Assembly: GCA_027405735.1 (NCBI GenBank)
Contig: JAPEHQ010000012.1
Span: 1,736,001-1,800,000, forward strand
Direction: 5' to 3'
Length of the DNA: 64,000 bases
Source of the DNA: Mucor racemosus
Lineage: Eukaryota; Mucoromycota; Mucoromycetes; Mucorales; Mucoraceae
This document shows positions 63,997 through 64,000 of this stretch, in pieces. The notes below the pieces were generated by a model. That model had not been told where the DNA came from, did no database searches, and saw only the letters and a program-made list of their open reading frames with translations. The translations under genes were made by a program, and so were the position numbers. Each line of letters starts with the position of its first letter. Position 1 is the stretch's first letter.

Positions 63997-64000
63997 TCGT

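Larger units (their letters stand above)
52062..64000 (+). mobile_element. Tandem array of chromovirus element 2 (right-truncated by window)
   Basis: Structure LTR-internal-LTR-internal, head to tail, sharing the middle LTR. Period 6,084 bp. LTRs 52062-52719 and 58146-58803 (658 bp each, TG...CA) and the two internal regions look identical over the compared sequence. A third LTR is expected at 64230, beyond the window. The left flank ends ATAAT, the candidate target duplication. Inserted in family A copy 3, close to element 1. Confidence 0.92.

Overview
This is an AT-rich eukaryotic window. Short introns (about 45-110 bp, mostly GTAAGT/GTATGT-like donors and AG acceptors), a set of conserved fungal genes and chromodomain Ty3-type retrotransposons all point to a filamentous fungus, most likely an early-diverging Mucoromycota-type species. 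That placement is inference from gene style; no marker gene is present. All exon boundaries below were read by eye and checked for reading-frame continuity.

Layout: (1) 1-11,820 is a compact gene block. It holds the 3' end of an unknown Cys-rich gene on the + strand, then three minus-strand genes: a soluble fumarate reductase fused to a cytochrome b5 domain (3 exons, 629 aa), a kinesin-3/Unc104 motor (8 exons, 1,635 aa, with the C-terminal PH domain spread over small exons that are easily missed) and a glycerol-3-phosphate acyltransferase of the Gpt2/Sct1 type (7 exons, 621 aa). (2) 11,821-34,469 is about 22.6 kb with no intact gene, made of dispersed repeats and two very long inverted repeats: 973-bp arms around a 555-bp spacer, and 1,496-bp arms around a 2,104-bp spacer. 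A repeat family in this region (here 'family A') carries a decayed piece of a WD40 gene that best resembles the cytoplasmic dynein intermediate chain. (3) 34,470-42,313 is a second gene block on the + strand: calcineurin A catalytic subunit (9 exons, 534 aa), a transglutaminase-like (KY/Cyk3-type) protein (4 exons, 810 aa) and a 12-TM MFS transporter (3 exons, 504 aa). (4) 42,576-64,000 is a nested transposon block. A third family A copy is interrupted by a reverse-oriented solo LTR, by a nearly complete Ty3/chromovirus element (663-bp LTRs, AATCA target duplication, one frameshift in pol) and by a head-to-tail array of a second chromovirus with two identical 1,714-aa Gag-Pol ORFs, 6,084-bp period, running off the right edge.

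Functional themes: the genes are ordinary housekeeping and signalling genes (redox balance, long-range vesicle transport, lipid synthesis, Ca2+ signalling, possible cytokinesis, drug or polyamine export), with no evident pathway cluster. The unusual content is the gene-free compartment with its long palindromes and nucleosome-length degenerate repeats, and the nested and tandem retrotransposons.
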